Below, piece by piece: positions 36,455 to 44,518 of a stretch of DNA of 64,000 bases. Positions within the stretch are counted from its first letter, which is position 1, and each line of letters starts with the position of its first letter. Below the pieces are notes generated by a model. The model made no database searches and was not told the DNA's origin. It saw only the letters and a program-made list of their open reading frames with translations. The DNA comes from an uncultured Cellulomonas sp. GTDB taxonomy: Bacteria > Actinomycetota > Actinomycetes > Actinomycetales > Cellulomonadaceae. Where the stretch lies: NCBI RefSeq assembly GCF_947494015.1, contig NZ_CANLTL010000001.1, forward strand, positions 310,001-374,000, given 5' to 3'. The position numbers and the translations under genes were made by a program.

Positions 36455-36656
36455 GAGCTCTATCAGAGCCATGCGTGCGTGGCTGGTCCTCCACTAGGGG
36501 CGGGAGCCGGGGGCGGCCAGCAGTATGCGTAGTCAGTAGTGGGCGCAGGCGCGGATGCCGTGGGCCACCGCTCTGACAGGCTTACCGGGCTACACCGCTA
36601 GAAGACACGCCCTAGCGGGCTGCACTGATGGTTGCCTTATACGCCATGCTGAGGCA
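36455..36656. other. Spacer with no clear gene
   Basis: About 200 bp after the PP2C gene, less GC-rich than the chromosome. It may hold the promoter of the next gene. The frame of the next gene is open from 36555, but no ribosome site supports that longer form. Confidence 0.4.
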
Positions 36657-37250
36657 GTGCAGGACCAGTGGGGGTGGAACCCCTCAACCTTCGAGGCCAT
36701 CGGCACGGTCGCCGCAGCTACCCTTGCGGCTGTCGCCCTACTCCTCGCCGTTGCCGATCGTCGCAGCGAAGCACGGCGCGCACGACAGGCCCAAGCCCAA
36801 CCGATTCTCGTCTTCGAGCACGGCAGCGGGCGCAGGGGCGATCCGCTCGAGGTGGTGGTCCACAACAGGGGAGGGACTGATGTCATGGTTTCGGCTTTTA
36901 CACTCAGGTATCGGGCCCGATCGTTCTGGAATCGCAAGAGACCTCGGAACTGCCACGATGTCATCACTGAGCCACCCGACCCTCAGTATGAGGGCTACCG
37001 TTCTAGCCTTCTGCCTCTCGACCTATGGGGCTATGCCTCCTACGACTGGCGAGCACGCCCACATCTACGCGGGCCCGAGGTTGTGGCACCCGGCGATTCG
37101 ACTAGCATGACTATTCGCCTAGGGCCTTGTGCGCCGCCATGGGGCGAACGTAAGAACACTTTTGGAGTCATGTTCGCTGACGGAGACGGCAACGTATGGA
37201 CGCGCACAATCGGCGGTAGGCTACGGCCGGGCAATCAGTTTCTTCTCTGA
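36657..37250 (+). CDS. Hypothetical single-helix membrane protein
   Basis: 197 aa if the GTG at 36657 is the start; an in-frame ATG at 36555 would add 34 residues, and neither has a strong ribosome site. The N-terminus is WGWNPSTFEAIGTVAAATLAAVALLLAVADRRSE in pieces: a short outside segment, one membrane helix (about 11-32) and a basic stop-transfer. The cytosolic ~150 residues are β-rich (ILVFEHGSG; LEVVVHNRGG; VAPGDSTSMTIRLG), as in immunoglobulin-like folds. Similar small membrane proteins occur in phage-defence and mobile-element cargo, but I cannot name a family. Confidence 0.6.
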   Translation: MQDQWGWNPSTFEAIGTVAAATLAAVALLLAVADRRSEARRARQAQAQPILVFEHGSGRRGDPLEVVVHNRGGTDVMVSAFTLRYRARSFWNRKRPRNCHDVITEPPDPQYEGYRSSLLPLDLWGYASYDWRARPHLRGPEVVAPGDSTSMTIRLGPCAPPWGERKNTFGVMFADGDGNVWTRTIGGRLRPGNQFLL

Positions 37251-37429
37251 CGGGGCGCCCGGCAGCAGCCCGAACCGACCCTCACTCTTGGTCGAGGCGT
37301 CAGGAGCCCAGGTCGTGTGCTTGGCCCGCGGGGCGCCGGGTCGCGCCGCTCGGTCGAGCCGTTCACCCGCTGGGTGGCTAGGGTTGCTTGAGTAGCCCAC
37401 ACCTTGTTCGCCTAAACGAAGGAGCAGCG

Positions 37430-38527
37430 ATGGCAGACCGTCACGGATCGCCGTCACATCAATCTGGCGAACGAACAGACTTGGTTGCGGCGTTCCTTGA
37501 AGCGCAGCGGGCGGCAGTGCTCGAGATTGCCGACCAAGGACTCGTCTCTCTCGCTCGGCTGGTCGAGACACAGGCCATCGACGTTGCACCCAGCTTTCAG
37601 AGACGGGATCGCTGGGACTCCGAACGGCAATCGCTCCTTATAGAATCACTAATGACCAATATTCCTGTCCCGCCCGTGTATCTGGCGGAGGACCTGGCGC
37701 GCATCGGGAGCTATGCCGTCATCGACGGAAAGCAGCGACTGACCGCCATCAGCGTATTTTTCGCGGACAGACTCACATTACGCGGACTGACTCGCTTGAC
37801 AGATTTCAATGGGCTTCGCTATTCACAGCTGCCTCCTCAGGTTCAGAACGCTCTCGGAATGAAGAATCTGCGCATCACGACGCTGCTTCGCCAGAGCAAT
37901 GAGGAGCTCAAGCACGAGGTGTTTCTGCGACTCAACACTGGTGGTGAAGTGTTGAACGCGCAAGAGATTCGGAACGTCGCATATCGCGGTCCCCTCAACG
38001 ATCTAATCTACGGCCTCGCCGAGAACGACTTCCTGCGCAAGCAGTTCAAGGTCCAACCGCCGTCGTCGCCGGCTTATCGGCAGATGACCGACGCAGAATT
38101 CGTCTTGCGCTTTTTTACTCTGCACGCCCACTGGCGTGCCTTCAGCGGAGGACTCCGCGAGGCGATGGACCAATTCATGATGGTGAATCGCTTCCTCGAG
38201 CCCGGGCATCTTGACCGCCTTGCAAAAACTTTCCGCAACGCCATCGATATCGCAGAGGCAGTTTGGGACGGGGAGGCTTTCAAGCGGCCTGGTAGGGATC
38301 AGGCTCTCGCAGGTCTGTATGACGCGCAGATGATCGCCGTCGCAAGCCTTAATGAGGAGGATCGTGCCAACTTGGTCAAGCAGCAAACCGAGGTTCGATC
38401 CGCGACGGCCCAGCTCTTCGACTCTGCCGAATTCGACGAGGCCGTGCGGCGTGGGACCAACACCCCGTCGCGCTTACGGTTCAGGACCGAAGCGCTCATC
38501 CAGACCCTTCGACCCTTCGTGGGCTGA
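37430..38527 (+). CDS. DUF262 (ParB/GmrS-like) protein
   Basis: 365 aa; ATG at 37430 with AAGGAG 6 bases upstream decides the start over an upstream ATG. The DUF262 domain fills the first ~200 residues: PSFQRRDRWD (53-63), the catalytic-type IDGKQRL (98-104) and FLRLNTGG (165-172). This is the domain found in the S half of GmrSD-type restriction of modified DNA. The C-terminal DUF1524 HNH nuclease of GmrSD is absent; the rest is helical. The stop TGA is followed immediately by the ATG of the HEPN-like gene, so the two work as a pair. Confidence 0.82.
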   Translation: MADRHGSPSHQSGERTDLVAAFLEAQRAAVLEIADQGLVSLARLVETQAIDVAPSFQRRDRWDSERQSLLIESLMTNIPVPPVYLAEDLARIGSYAVIDGKQRLTAISVFFADRLTLRGLTRLTDFNGLRYSQLPPQVQNALGMKNLRITTLLRQSNEELKHEVFLRLNTGGEVLNAQEIRNVAYRGPLNDLIYGLAENDFLRKQFKVQPPSSPAYRQMTDAEFVLRFFTLHAHWRAFSGGLREAMDQFMMVNRFLEPGHLDRLAKTFRNAIDIAEAVWDGEAFKRPGRDQALAGLYDAQMIAVASLNEEDRANLVKQQTEVRSATAQLFDSAEFDEAVRRGTNTPSRLRFRTEALIQTLRPFVG

Positions 38528-39463
38528 ATGAGCAGCGCAGCCCGGGCGGCCTTTGTCGATGGTATGGCCGCCTTCACTACCGCGCTAAGCGAGCCCGCTG
38601 TAACGGCTCAAGACGGTGCTGGCGCCTTTTTGCGACGCGGCCTAACCGTCGCGGCCTATAACTTGCTTGAGAACTTCGTCGACGACCGGCTTACCGAACT
38701 CGCATCGCACGTTAACGCGGGACCGGTGCAATTTCTTGACTTGCCTGACAAACTCCAGCGACGCGCGATACAGCACACGCTCGACGTGGCGACGGCGCGA
38801 CTGCGCCGACAGAACGTTACTACGGCGGAGATGCGACAGTTCTCGAGCGGACTAGGCCAAAACCTGACGGCAGTGGGCGCCGCGCTATCGGTATCGCCAT
38901 TCACCTGGGCGTGGCCCGGAAGTAATCTGGGCGCCGCCGACATCGCTGGGGCCATGAGTCACTTCTGGATCGACGGATCCTGGGAGACCGTCCGCGGGGT
39001 AGCGGGCCGCATTGGCTTCACCACGACGAACCCTGCTGGCCAGAATCTCGACCTCGCTGAAGAGTTCCGCGCTATATCCGCCGAGCGCAACAGCGCGGCA
39101 CACCAATCGATCCATCCGATCACGTCGCTCTGGCTCAGAGCTCTGCCCGAGCGCCTCATGCGATTGGCGGTGCCCATCGATCTACTGCTGTCTTGCGGAG
39201 CGCACGCTTTACATAATGCCGACGCGACTCTCCTCGCCGGGCGCAAATGGAATGCGTCTGCGCGGCTGAAACTTCGGTTCGTCGACCAACGCGCGAGTGA
39301 CCATGCTACATTCAAGGAGGCAGCTAAACGGGCCACCGCCAAGGGCCCCGACGGGGTTGCTCTATTCACAGCGGCCTGTGTTCAGGCAAGTGACTATGAA
39401 GCAGTCGTTCGACGTGACCGCGTCAAGCAGGTCGTCACTTGGGCGTTACCTTGCGCTGACTAG
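38528..39463 (+). CDS. HEPN-like putative RNase, partner of DUF262 protein
   Basis: 311 aa, ATG directly after the DUF262 stop. It is predicted all-helical. The N-terminal half has the long-helix pattern of MAE_28990-type HEPN proteins (LTVAAYNLLENFVDDRLTEL, about 39-58). Residues 187-192, RNSAAH, match the HEPN Rx4H active site. HEPN domains of this kind are metal-independent RNases used in abortive-infection and toxin-antitoxin systems. I infer that the DUF262 protein senses (nucleotide or foreign DNA) and this protein kills or arrests by RNA cleavage. Alternative: a toxin whose antitoxin is the DUF262 protein. Confidence 0.65.
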   Translation: MSSAARAAFVDGMAAFTTALSEPAVTAQDGAGAFLRRGLTVAAYNLLENFVDDRLTELASHVNAGPVQFLDLPDKLQRRAIQHTLDVATARLRRQNVTTAEMRQFSSGLGQNLTAVGAALSVSPFTWAWPGSNLGAADIAGAMSHFWIDGSWETVRGVAGRIGFTTTNPAGQNLDLAEEFRAISAERNSAAHQSIHPITSLWLRALPERLMRLAVPIDLLLSCGAHALHNADATLLAGRKWNASARLKLRFVDQRASDHATFKEAAKRATAKGPDGVALFTAACVQASDYEAVVRRDRVKQVVTWALPCAD

Positions 39464-39612
39464 CCGCCGCTCCGGCGTCGCCTCCCCGCCGCCCCGCACT
39501 GCCGAACTCCGCTCTAATGAATCAAGGCGCCGGCTACGCCGACGCGTGCCTGCGGGCGGCGCTGGCGCGCCGTCCTCGGCACACCGAAAGGGCTTCTATA
39601 AGTCGTGACGCC

Positions 39613-40347
39613 TCAGGTACCGCCCCTCAGGGCCAGCATCGCGACGACGAAGCTGCCGAGAGCTAGTAAAGCAGCTAGAACCCCGGCCGCTACGCCCACC
39701 TCCGCCGTAAGCCATGAGCCCTGCGCGGCTGGCTTGCGAACCAGGTGGCCACCCCCGAATCGACGGGATAGCGTACGGAAACCAAAGTAGACCAGGAAGT
39801 TCCACAAGATAACAAGCACGAGTACCAGAGGCGTGCTCAAAGTTTGCGACACCCCAGCCAGCAGGGATCCCGGCTCGCGCAACTCGGCCCAGACGGAATA
39901 TGCCAGCAGTAGCACCAGCCAGATTGAGGGAATCCAGAGTCCGGATACGATTCCCCTGATCCGGGCGCGCCCGGGGCGAACACCCGCGAGCTCGTCGCGG
40001 CACCGATGCGTAGCCGCCATGGCTAGTCCGCCGCCTCGCACGCTCAAAAAAACGTGCTCCGGCCGTATCAAGTACCCCTCAACTGTAGAACCGTCGTCGA
40101 AACGCCAATTGACATAAATGCGGAGGACGCGGTCTACGTCCATGATGCGATTTAGGTCGTGCACGTCGATCGTCTTCGTTGCGCCGTTCTTCCAAGCGAC
40201 CACGACACTGCGAGACTCGTGCCGACTCGTCCCCACCCAAAGTTCGTCCAGTGCCTTCACAACCTCGACAATGGTGTATGTGTTGTTCGGGAGGGGCATG
40301 CGCACCGGAGGGGAAGGCTCCGAGATCGGCGGAGGGGTCGAAGACAT
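39613..40347 (-). CDS. Hypothetical three-helix membrane protein
   Basis: 244 aa from ATG 40347; in-frame ATGs at 40356 and 40359 are possible and no strong ribosome site picks one. Residues 1-~125 are cytosolic and β-rich (NTYTIVEVVKAL; SVVVAWKNGATKTIDV; IYVNWRFDDGSTVEGYLI). Three helices follow at about 137-158, 172-190 and 214-238. Unknown family. It is the only cargo gene on this strand, convergent with the HEPN-like gene, and shares the less GC-rich composition of the element. Confidence 0.65.
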   Translation of the reverse strand: MSSTPPPISEPSPPVRMPLPNNTYTIVEVVKALDELWVGTSRHESRSVVVAWKNGATKTIDVHDLNRIMDVDRVLRIYVNWRFDDGSTVEGYLIRPEHVFLSVRGGGLAMAATHRCRDELAGVRPGRARIRGIVSGLWIPSIWLVLLLAYSVWAELREPGSLLAGVSQTLSTPLVLVLVILWNFLVYFGFRTLSRRFGGGHLVRKPAAQGSWLTAEVGVAAGVLAALLALGSFVVAMLALRGGT

Positions 40348-40359
40348 GGCCAACATCAT

Positions 40360-40878
40360 CCCGCGTGCTCATCAGAATCGGGTGGAAGCACGCGAGCGGG
40401 CGCGTCCCCGCCAGCGGCATGCTCTGCAGGCTCGGCGACGTGCGCGACGCACTGCTCGGGGACTGGGGAGACGATCGGGTCGACTGCGAATCGAGTGAGT
40501 TGAGATTCACACGTCCGCCGGGCCCACCGCAGCGACCCACCTACCCGCGACAGCCATGGCTGCCAAGTCAGTCGTTTGTCGCACCTCCGAGCCGTCGACC
40601 CGGCCGCTGAGCATCCGCCCGGCTTCGGTCCGCATCAAGGGCGCCTGCGGCGTCACTACGTGATGAGCTGCGCTCCCCCCTGACCCAGACCTCCGTCGGG
40701 TTCTGTGCTCCGCTATCGGGTCGGCGGCTCTCCCTGGCCAAGCCCGTGCCCGTTGCGTGCCCGATCCGGCAGCCGGCCAAAGTCACTCAGCGGCACCGAC
40801 GGGCGAGCACCATGGACCTTCACGCCTGAGCTGGCGCCGTTCCACCACGAGCGGATGTCCGGTCGCGCTCGACGCCAA
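40360..40878. other. Non-coding right end of the element
   Basis: About 520 bp from the last cargo gene to attR with no convincing gene. Being next to attP in the circular form, it is where integrase/Xis arm sites, a transfer locus or an origin might lie. One stretch (gtgcccgttgcgtgcccg, about 40748-40765) closely resembles gtgcccgctgcgtgcccg in the integrase 3' end at about 29697-29714. This could be a duplicated arm site or chance. Confidence 0.45.
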
Positions 40879-40938
40879 TTCCCAAGCTGATAGCGCGGGT
40901 TCGATTCCCGTCACCCGCTCCCAGCATCACCGCAGGTC
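40879..40938 (+). repeat. attR: 60-bp direct repeat (distal)
   Basis: Exact copy of 29582-29641, i.e. the 3' half of tRNA-Gly(CCC) plus 19 bases. There is no acceptor or D arm upstream, so it is not a second tRNA gene. It marks the right boundary of the element. Confidence 0.95.
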
Positions 40939-41059
40939 GCGACCGGTCTCCGGTCCCTGCAACCCCCGTGCCGCACCGGCCGGACATGCCGAGGCCCTCG
41001 CGAGCCGGGAGCGGCGAGCGCCTCCCGGCCCGTCGAGGGCCTCGGTCATCCGGTGCGGG

Positions 41060-42736
41060 CTACCTCCGCTCGAGCGCGGCGATCGCGGCGACGACCCGAG
41101 CGGTCGCGGCGTCGACCTCCGCCTGGGTGCTCCGGGTGGCCATGACCACCCGTGCCTTGCCCGCGGCAAGACGGACCGCGGCGACGCTCTTGCCGGTGTA
41201 GTCCCGCCCGGTCGGGTTCAGCGCCTTGGCCTCGGCGACGACGTCCTCGAGTCGCGACGTGTCGGTGACCGGCTTGCGCAGGCCCAGCCAGCCCTCGGGG
41301 TCAGCGACCGCCACCGCGCCCAGCTTCGGGGTCCAGTCGCTGTTGAACAGCAGCGGGTTGTGCGTCGATCGCCAGCTGAGCTGGTCGTTCAGGCCCCAGA
41401 AGGTCACCCGGTGGATGTCCTGGGAGTACTTCTTGTAGACCGCGAAGTACTCGGCGAACCGCTGGGCCTGGATGGCCTCCAGCTCGGTGCGGCTGCTGAT
41501 CTTGCCGACCCAGTAGTCGAACTCGCCGCGCGAGATCCGGTCGGCGACCGACGGGTCGTTCAGGTCGCGGTAGAGCGACCGGTCGTCCCCCTCGGGCTGG
41601 CCGTTCCAGGCCTCCCACACCTGCAGGTCGAGCTCGCTGATGTCGGCCTCGAAGCCCGCCTCGGTGATGAGCTGGAGCGACCGCTCCACCGACGCCTCGT
41701 TCGAGCAGGCACCCGGCCGCCACTCCTCGGCGTCGTCGTCCACCAGCTCGGGCAGGCGCGTGAGGTCGGAGCAGGCGAAGGCCGGCGTCTGGTTGATGTA
41801 GTTGTGCGACTGCAGGCCGATGACCTCCACGAGCTGCCGCGGGTCCTCGGGGTGCTCGGCGGCGTACCGCTCGTTGAGGTCCGTGGCCATCGCGATGATC
41901 GCCTGGCCCTTGCCCTCGGACTGGAAGACGTTGAAGTCGTTGTACTCGAGCCGCGTCTCGGGACCGTACGTCCGGGCGAACACGAACGCGTCGTAGAGGA
42001 AGTCCGCCGGCGACTCGCCCGCTGCCAGGTCGGCGCCGTTGGCGTAGGCGTTGTACCAGTCGGAGAACCCGCCGTTCGGGCCGCCGCGCAGGAAGTCCCG
42101 CCAGTCCTGGGTCGCGGGGTCGAACTCCGCGAGCCCGTCGACGAACGCCTCGTTGACGACGTCCCAGGAGACGACCTTCCCGCGGTAGTGCGTCAGGACC
42201 TCCTCGATGTAGCGCTCCATGTTGGCGCGGGCCTCGTCGCGCGTGAGGCCCCGGTTGAGGTTGGGCGGCGACTGCCCGTGCCAGACCAGCACGTGCCCGT
42301 GGACCTTCATGCCGCGCGCGAGCGTCTGGTCGACGAAGGCGTCCGCGGGCCCGAAGTTGAAGGTCCACTCGCCCGTGGCCCGGTTGATGTTGGCGTTCGG
42401 CAGCAGCTGGTCGGGCTTCATGGCGTTCTCGGCGGTCATGATGCTGAAGTGCCGCTCGACCACGGCCGAGTTGGGCGACCCCGCCGCGTACGTCGCCGGG
42501 CCCGACCAGATGTTCCCGACGTCGAAGTAGTCGCTGTAGACCTCCTTCAGCGAGGCGATCGGTGCCTGCGGCGTGGTGTCGTGGTGACGGGCGGCCTGGG
42601 CGGTCGGTGCCAGCCCGACCGTCGCGAGAGCGACCGCGAGGCCCACTCCCGCCCACCGGGGGGCACCGGGCCGGTGGGTCCGCGGCGTCGTCACCGCGGT
42701 CGCCCCACCTCGTCGTGTGGTGCGTCGAATCATCAT
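41060..42736 (-). CDS. Secreted GH10 endo-1,4-β-xylanase with FIVAR-like module
   Basis: 558 aa. Twin ATGs at 42736/42733 follow GAGAGGA; a longer frame has no ribosome site. The signal peptide ends at about residue 49 (PTAQA). The GH10 barrel spans about 60-470 with acid/base Glu196 (WDVVNEAF) and nucleophile Glu368 (ISELDLQVW), plus the -1/-2 site motifs TAENAMKPD and HGHVLVWHGQSP. The last ~65 residues, with YTGKSVAAVRLAAGKARVV and QAEVDAATARVVAAI, resemble a FIVAR module, a wall- or sugar-associated helical repeat. It cleaves internal β-1,4 bonds in xylan outside the cell. An operator-like box lies about 180 bp upstream. Confidence 0.93.
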   Translation of the reverse strand: MMIRRTTRRGGATAVTTPRTHRPGAPRWAGVGLAVALATVGLAPTAQAARHHDTTPQAPIASLKEVYSDYFDVGNIWSGPATYAAGSPNSAVVERHFSIMTAENAMKPDQLLPNANINRATGEWTFNFGPADAFVDQTLARGMKVHGHVLVWHGQSPPNLNRGLTRDEARANMERYIEEVLTHYRGKVVSWDVVNEAFVDGLAEFDPATQDWRDFLRGGPNGGFSDWYNAYANGADLAAGESPADFLYDAFVFARTYGPETRLEYNDFNVFQSEGKGQAIIAMATDLNERYAAEHPEDPRQLVEVIGLQSHNYINQTPAFACSDLTRLPELVDDDAEEWRPGACSNEASVERSLQLITEAGFEADISELDLQVWEAWNGQPEGDDRSLYRDLNDPSVADRISRGEFDYWVGKISSRTELEAIQAQRFAEYFAVYKKYSQDIHRVTFWGLNDQLSWRSTHNPLLFNSDWTPKLGAVAVADPEGWLGLRKPVTDTSRLEDVVAEAKALNPTGRDYTGKSVAAVRLAAGKARVVMATRSTQAEVDAATARVVAAIAALERR

Positions 42737-42904
42737 CGATCCTCTCGTGCTTGCGCTGGGGAGCCGGCGTGGCGGGGGTGTGCCCCGTCCGGGCCGACGT
42801 CCTGTCCGTGAACCGCCCCATACCTCTCGTCCGTCGCGGCGTCGTCGCCGGCAGCGCTGGGGCCGTGCGCTGCGCCGTTGCAGCCTCGATGTCGTCGTTC
42901 CGCG

Positions 42905-42923
42905 CAGCGGTAGAAAACGTTTT
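42905..42923. promoter_or_regulatory. LacI-type operator upstream of the xylanase
   Basis: gtagaaaacgttttac at 42908-42923 contains a perfect 10-bp palindrome aaaacgtttt with a central CG, the classic form of a LacI/GalR-family binding site. It is the most AT-rich spot in the 42737-43033 spacer. The LacI gene at 56446 is a candidate regulator. The rest of that spacer shows no gene. Confidence 0.6.
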
Positions 42924-43033
42924 ACATCGGGTGTGACCGGAACGTTAGCGATAAAGGGCACAGGGGGCAAGGGCGTCCGTCGGTGCGCGGCCCACACCCG
43001 CCCGGCGCCCCGGGGCGCCGGCGTGCTGCGCTC

Positions 43034-44224
43034 CTACAGCGACCCCAGCACGTCGAGCGCCGTCCCCAGCCCGTCCTCGCCGCGCATGGCTCGGCCGACC
43101 TCGGCGGCCCGCTCGCGGCACGCCAGCGCGTCGGCGACCGCGGAGGTGAGCGCTGCGGACGTCAGCCGGCGCACCGGGACCGGTCGCGCGGCGATCCCCT
43201 GCCGGTGCAGCTGGGCGCCCCAGAACGGCTGGTCCGCGGTGACCGGCACGACGACGGCCGGGACGCCCGCCCGGGCGACCGCGTGCGAGGTGCCGGCGCC
43301 GCCGTGGTGGACCGCCAGCGCCGCCCCCGGCATGACCGCGCCGAACGACGCCGCCCGCACCGCGAGGACGTCGGCGCCCCGCAGAGCGACCGGCAGCTCC
43401 AGCCCGCCCCACCCGGTCAGCAGGAGCGCCCGCAACCCGTGGGCGCGGGCGGCGCCCACCACCGCCCGGGCGCGGGCCTGCGCGCCGCCCACCGCCATCG
43501 AGCCGAACGACGCGACGAGGTGGCCGCCGTCGTGCACGAAGTCCGCGACCTCCGCGTCGAGCGGCGCCGCGAGCGCGTCGTCGTGCCAGGAGCCGGTGAG
43601 GTGGACCCGGGGCGGCCAGTCGTGCGGCCTCGGCAGCAGCTGGGGGCTGACGGCCATGAGCGTCGCCCGGGACGCGGTGCGGGAGGCGGAGCGGCGGCCG
43701 CCCGGCAGCTGGGCCGCGGCCCGGACGACGTCGGCGTCGAGCAGGCGGGCGGCGGCGCGCGGGACGGCGTACGTGGACCGGTTCCAGCGGCCGAGGTCGA
43801 CGGTGGCCGTCGGGCCCCCCGCGGCCGGGAACACCCCCGACGGCGTCGCGACGGGTGACAGCTCGACGAGGACGCGCGGCACGCCGAGCGCGTCGGCCGC
43901 CATCGGCGCGCTGAGGATCAGCGGGTGGTGCACGACGACGTCGGGCGCGAACGCCACGGTCTGGCGGACGGCGGCCGCGAACATCCGCCGCAATGCGGGG
44001 CGCACCTCCCGGCCGAGGTGACGGGCGAGCGTCCACGGGGCCCCGCCGCCGGGCGACATCACCCGCCGGAAGTCGAGGTCGAGGCCGACGACGTCCACCC
44101 CGGCCGGCCGGTCGGCGTCGTCGGGCACCCCCAACCGGACGCTGTGACCGCGGGCGGCGGCGGCCCGGGCGAGGGCCACGAACGGCTCGATGTCGCCGCG
44201 GGTCCCGGCCGTCAGCAGCATCAT
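43034..44224 (-). CDS. GT1-family glycosyltransferase (MGT/sterol-glucosyltransferase-like)
   Basis: 396 aa. Start at the ATG 44224 (a second ATG follows; a GTG at 44230 is possible). A GT-B fold: the N-terminal Rossmann half begins MLLTAGTRGDIEPFVALARAAAARGH, the GT28-type signature. The C-terminal nucleotide-sugar site reads AVHHGGAGTSHAVARAGVPAVVVPVTADQPFWG. Relatives glucosylate sterols, polyketides and carotenoids. It diverges from the UbiA-CrtI-Idi genes, so a carotenoid or other isoprenoid acceptor is plausible. Confidence 0.85.
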   Translation of the reverse strand: MMLLTAGTRGDIEPFVALARAAAARGHSVRLGVPDDADRPAGVDVVGLDLDFRRVMSPGGGAPWTLARHLGREVRPALRRMFAAAVRQTVAFAPDVVVHHPLILSAPMAADALGVPRVLVELSPVATPSGVFPAAGGPTATVDLGRWNRSTYAVPRAAARLLDADVVRAAAQLPGGRRSASRTASRATLMAVSPQLLPRPHDWPPRVHLTGSWHDDALAAPLDAEVADFVHDGGHLVASFGSMAVGGAQARARAVVGAARAHGLRALLLTGWGGLELPVALRGADVLAVRAASFGAVMPGAALAVHHGGAGTSHAVARAGVPAVVVPVTADQPFWGAQLHRQGIAARPVPVRRLTSAALTSAVADALACRERAAEVGRAMRGEDGLGTALDVLGSL

Positions 44225-44400
44225 CCGCACCCGCCCAGTCTGCCCCGGCGTCGCGCTGCGGTCCGCGCCCCGGCCGGCGCCCGCGGGGGCGGGCCGGCCG
44301 CCTGCCCGTCCCGGCGGCCCGTTGGCGGGGGCCGGCTCTCCCGGGTTACCTTCACCCCGGGTGGGCGACCCGCACGGCGACGATCTCGAGGAGCGACAGC

Positions 44401-44457
44401 ATGCGCGACAGCCGCACGCCCGGACGCTCGTCGTGCGGCGGGTACTCCCGTCGCTGA
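44401..44457 (+). other. Short frame (18 codons) with strong ribosome site before the UbiA gene
   Basis: ATG at 44401 has GAGGAG 7 bases upstream and reads MRDSRTPGRSSCGGYSRR, then stops. The UbiA frame, shifted by one base, is open over the same stretch but has no start codon there. Either this is a leader peptide, or a one-base frameshift (real or sequencing) separates the true UbiA start from its body. Confidence 0.4.
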
Positions 44458-44518
44458 CACGGCCGAGACGACGCCGCAGACCTCCCGGGGCGGGATCCGC
44501 ACGGTCGTCGGGCGGCTC

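Larger units (their letters stand above)
29582..40938. mobile_element. Actinobacterial integrative and conjugative element (AICE) in tRNA-Gly
   Basis: Bounded by perfect 60-bp direct repeats, 11,297 bp apart start to start, the first being the 3' half of tRNA-Gly(CCC). The left half encodes Int, Xis, HUH Rep and an FtsK-type translocase, the defining AICE set (pSAM2 type: excise, replicate by rolling circle, transfer as double-stranded DNA). The right half carries an HTH/PP2C pair, a DUF262/HEPN pair and membrane proteins. From about 35 kb on, AT-rich codons (cta, ata, ttg, gat) are much more frequent than in the flanking chromosome, which marks recent acquisition. Both att sites and all mobility genes look intact. 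Confidence 0.88.

Noticed and set aside
37430-38527. Full GmrSD type IV restriction enzyme
   Set aside because: Only the DUF262 half is found; neither this protein nor the next has the DUF1524 HNH nuclease motif.
40879-40938. Apparent second tRNA-Gly
   Set aside because: Only the 3' half is present; acceptor 5' strand, D arm and half of the anticodon stem are missing. It is the distal att copy.
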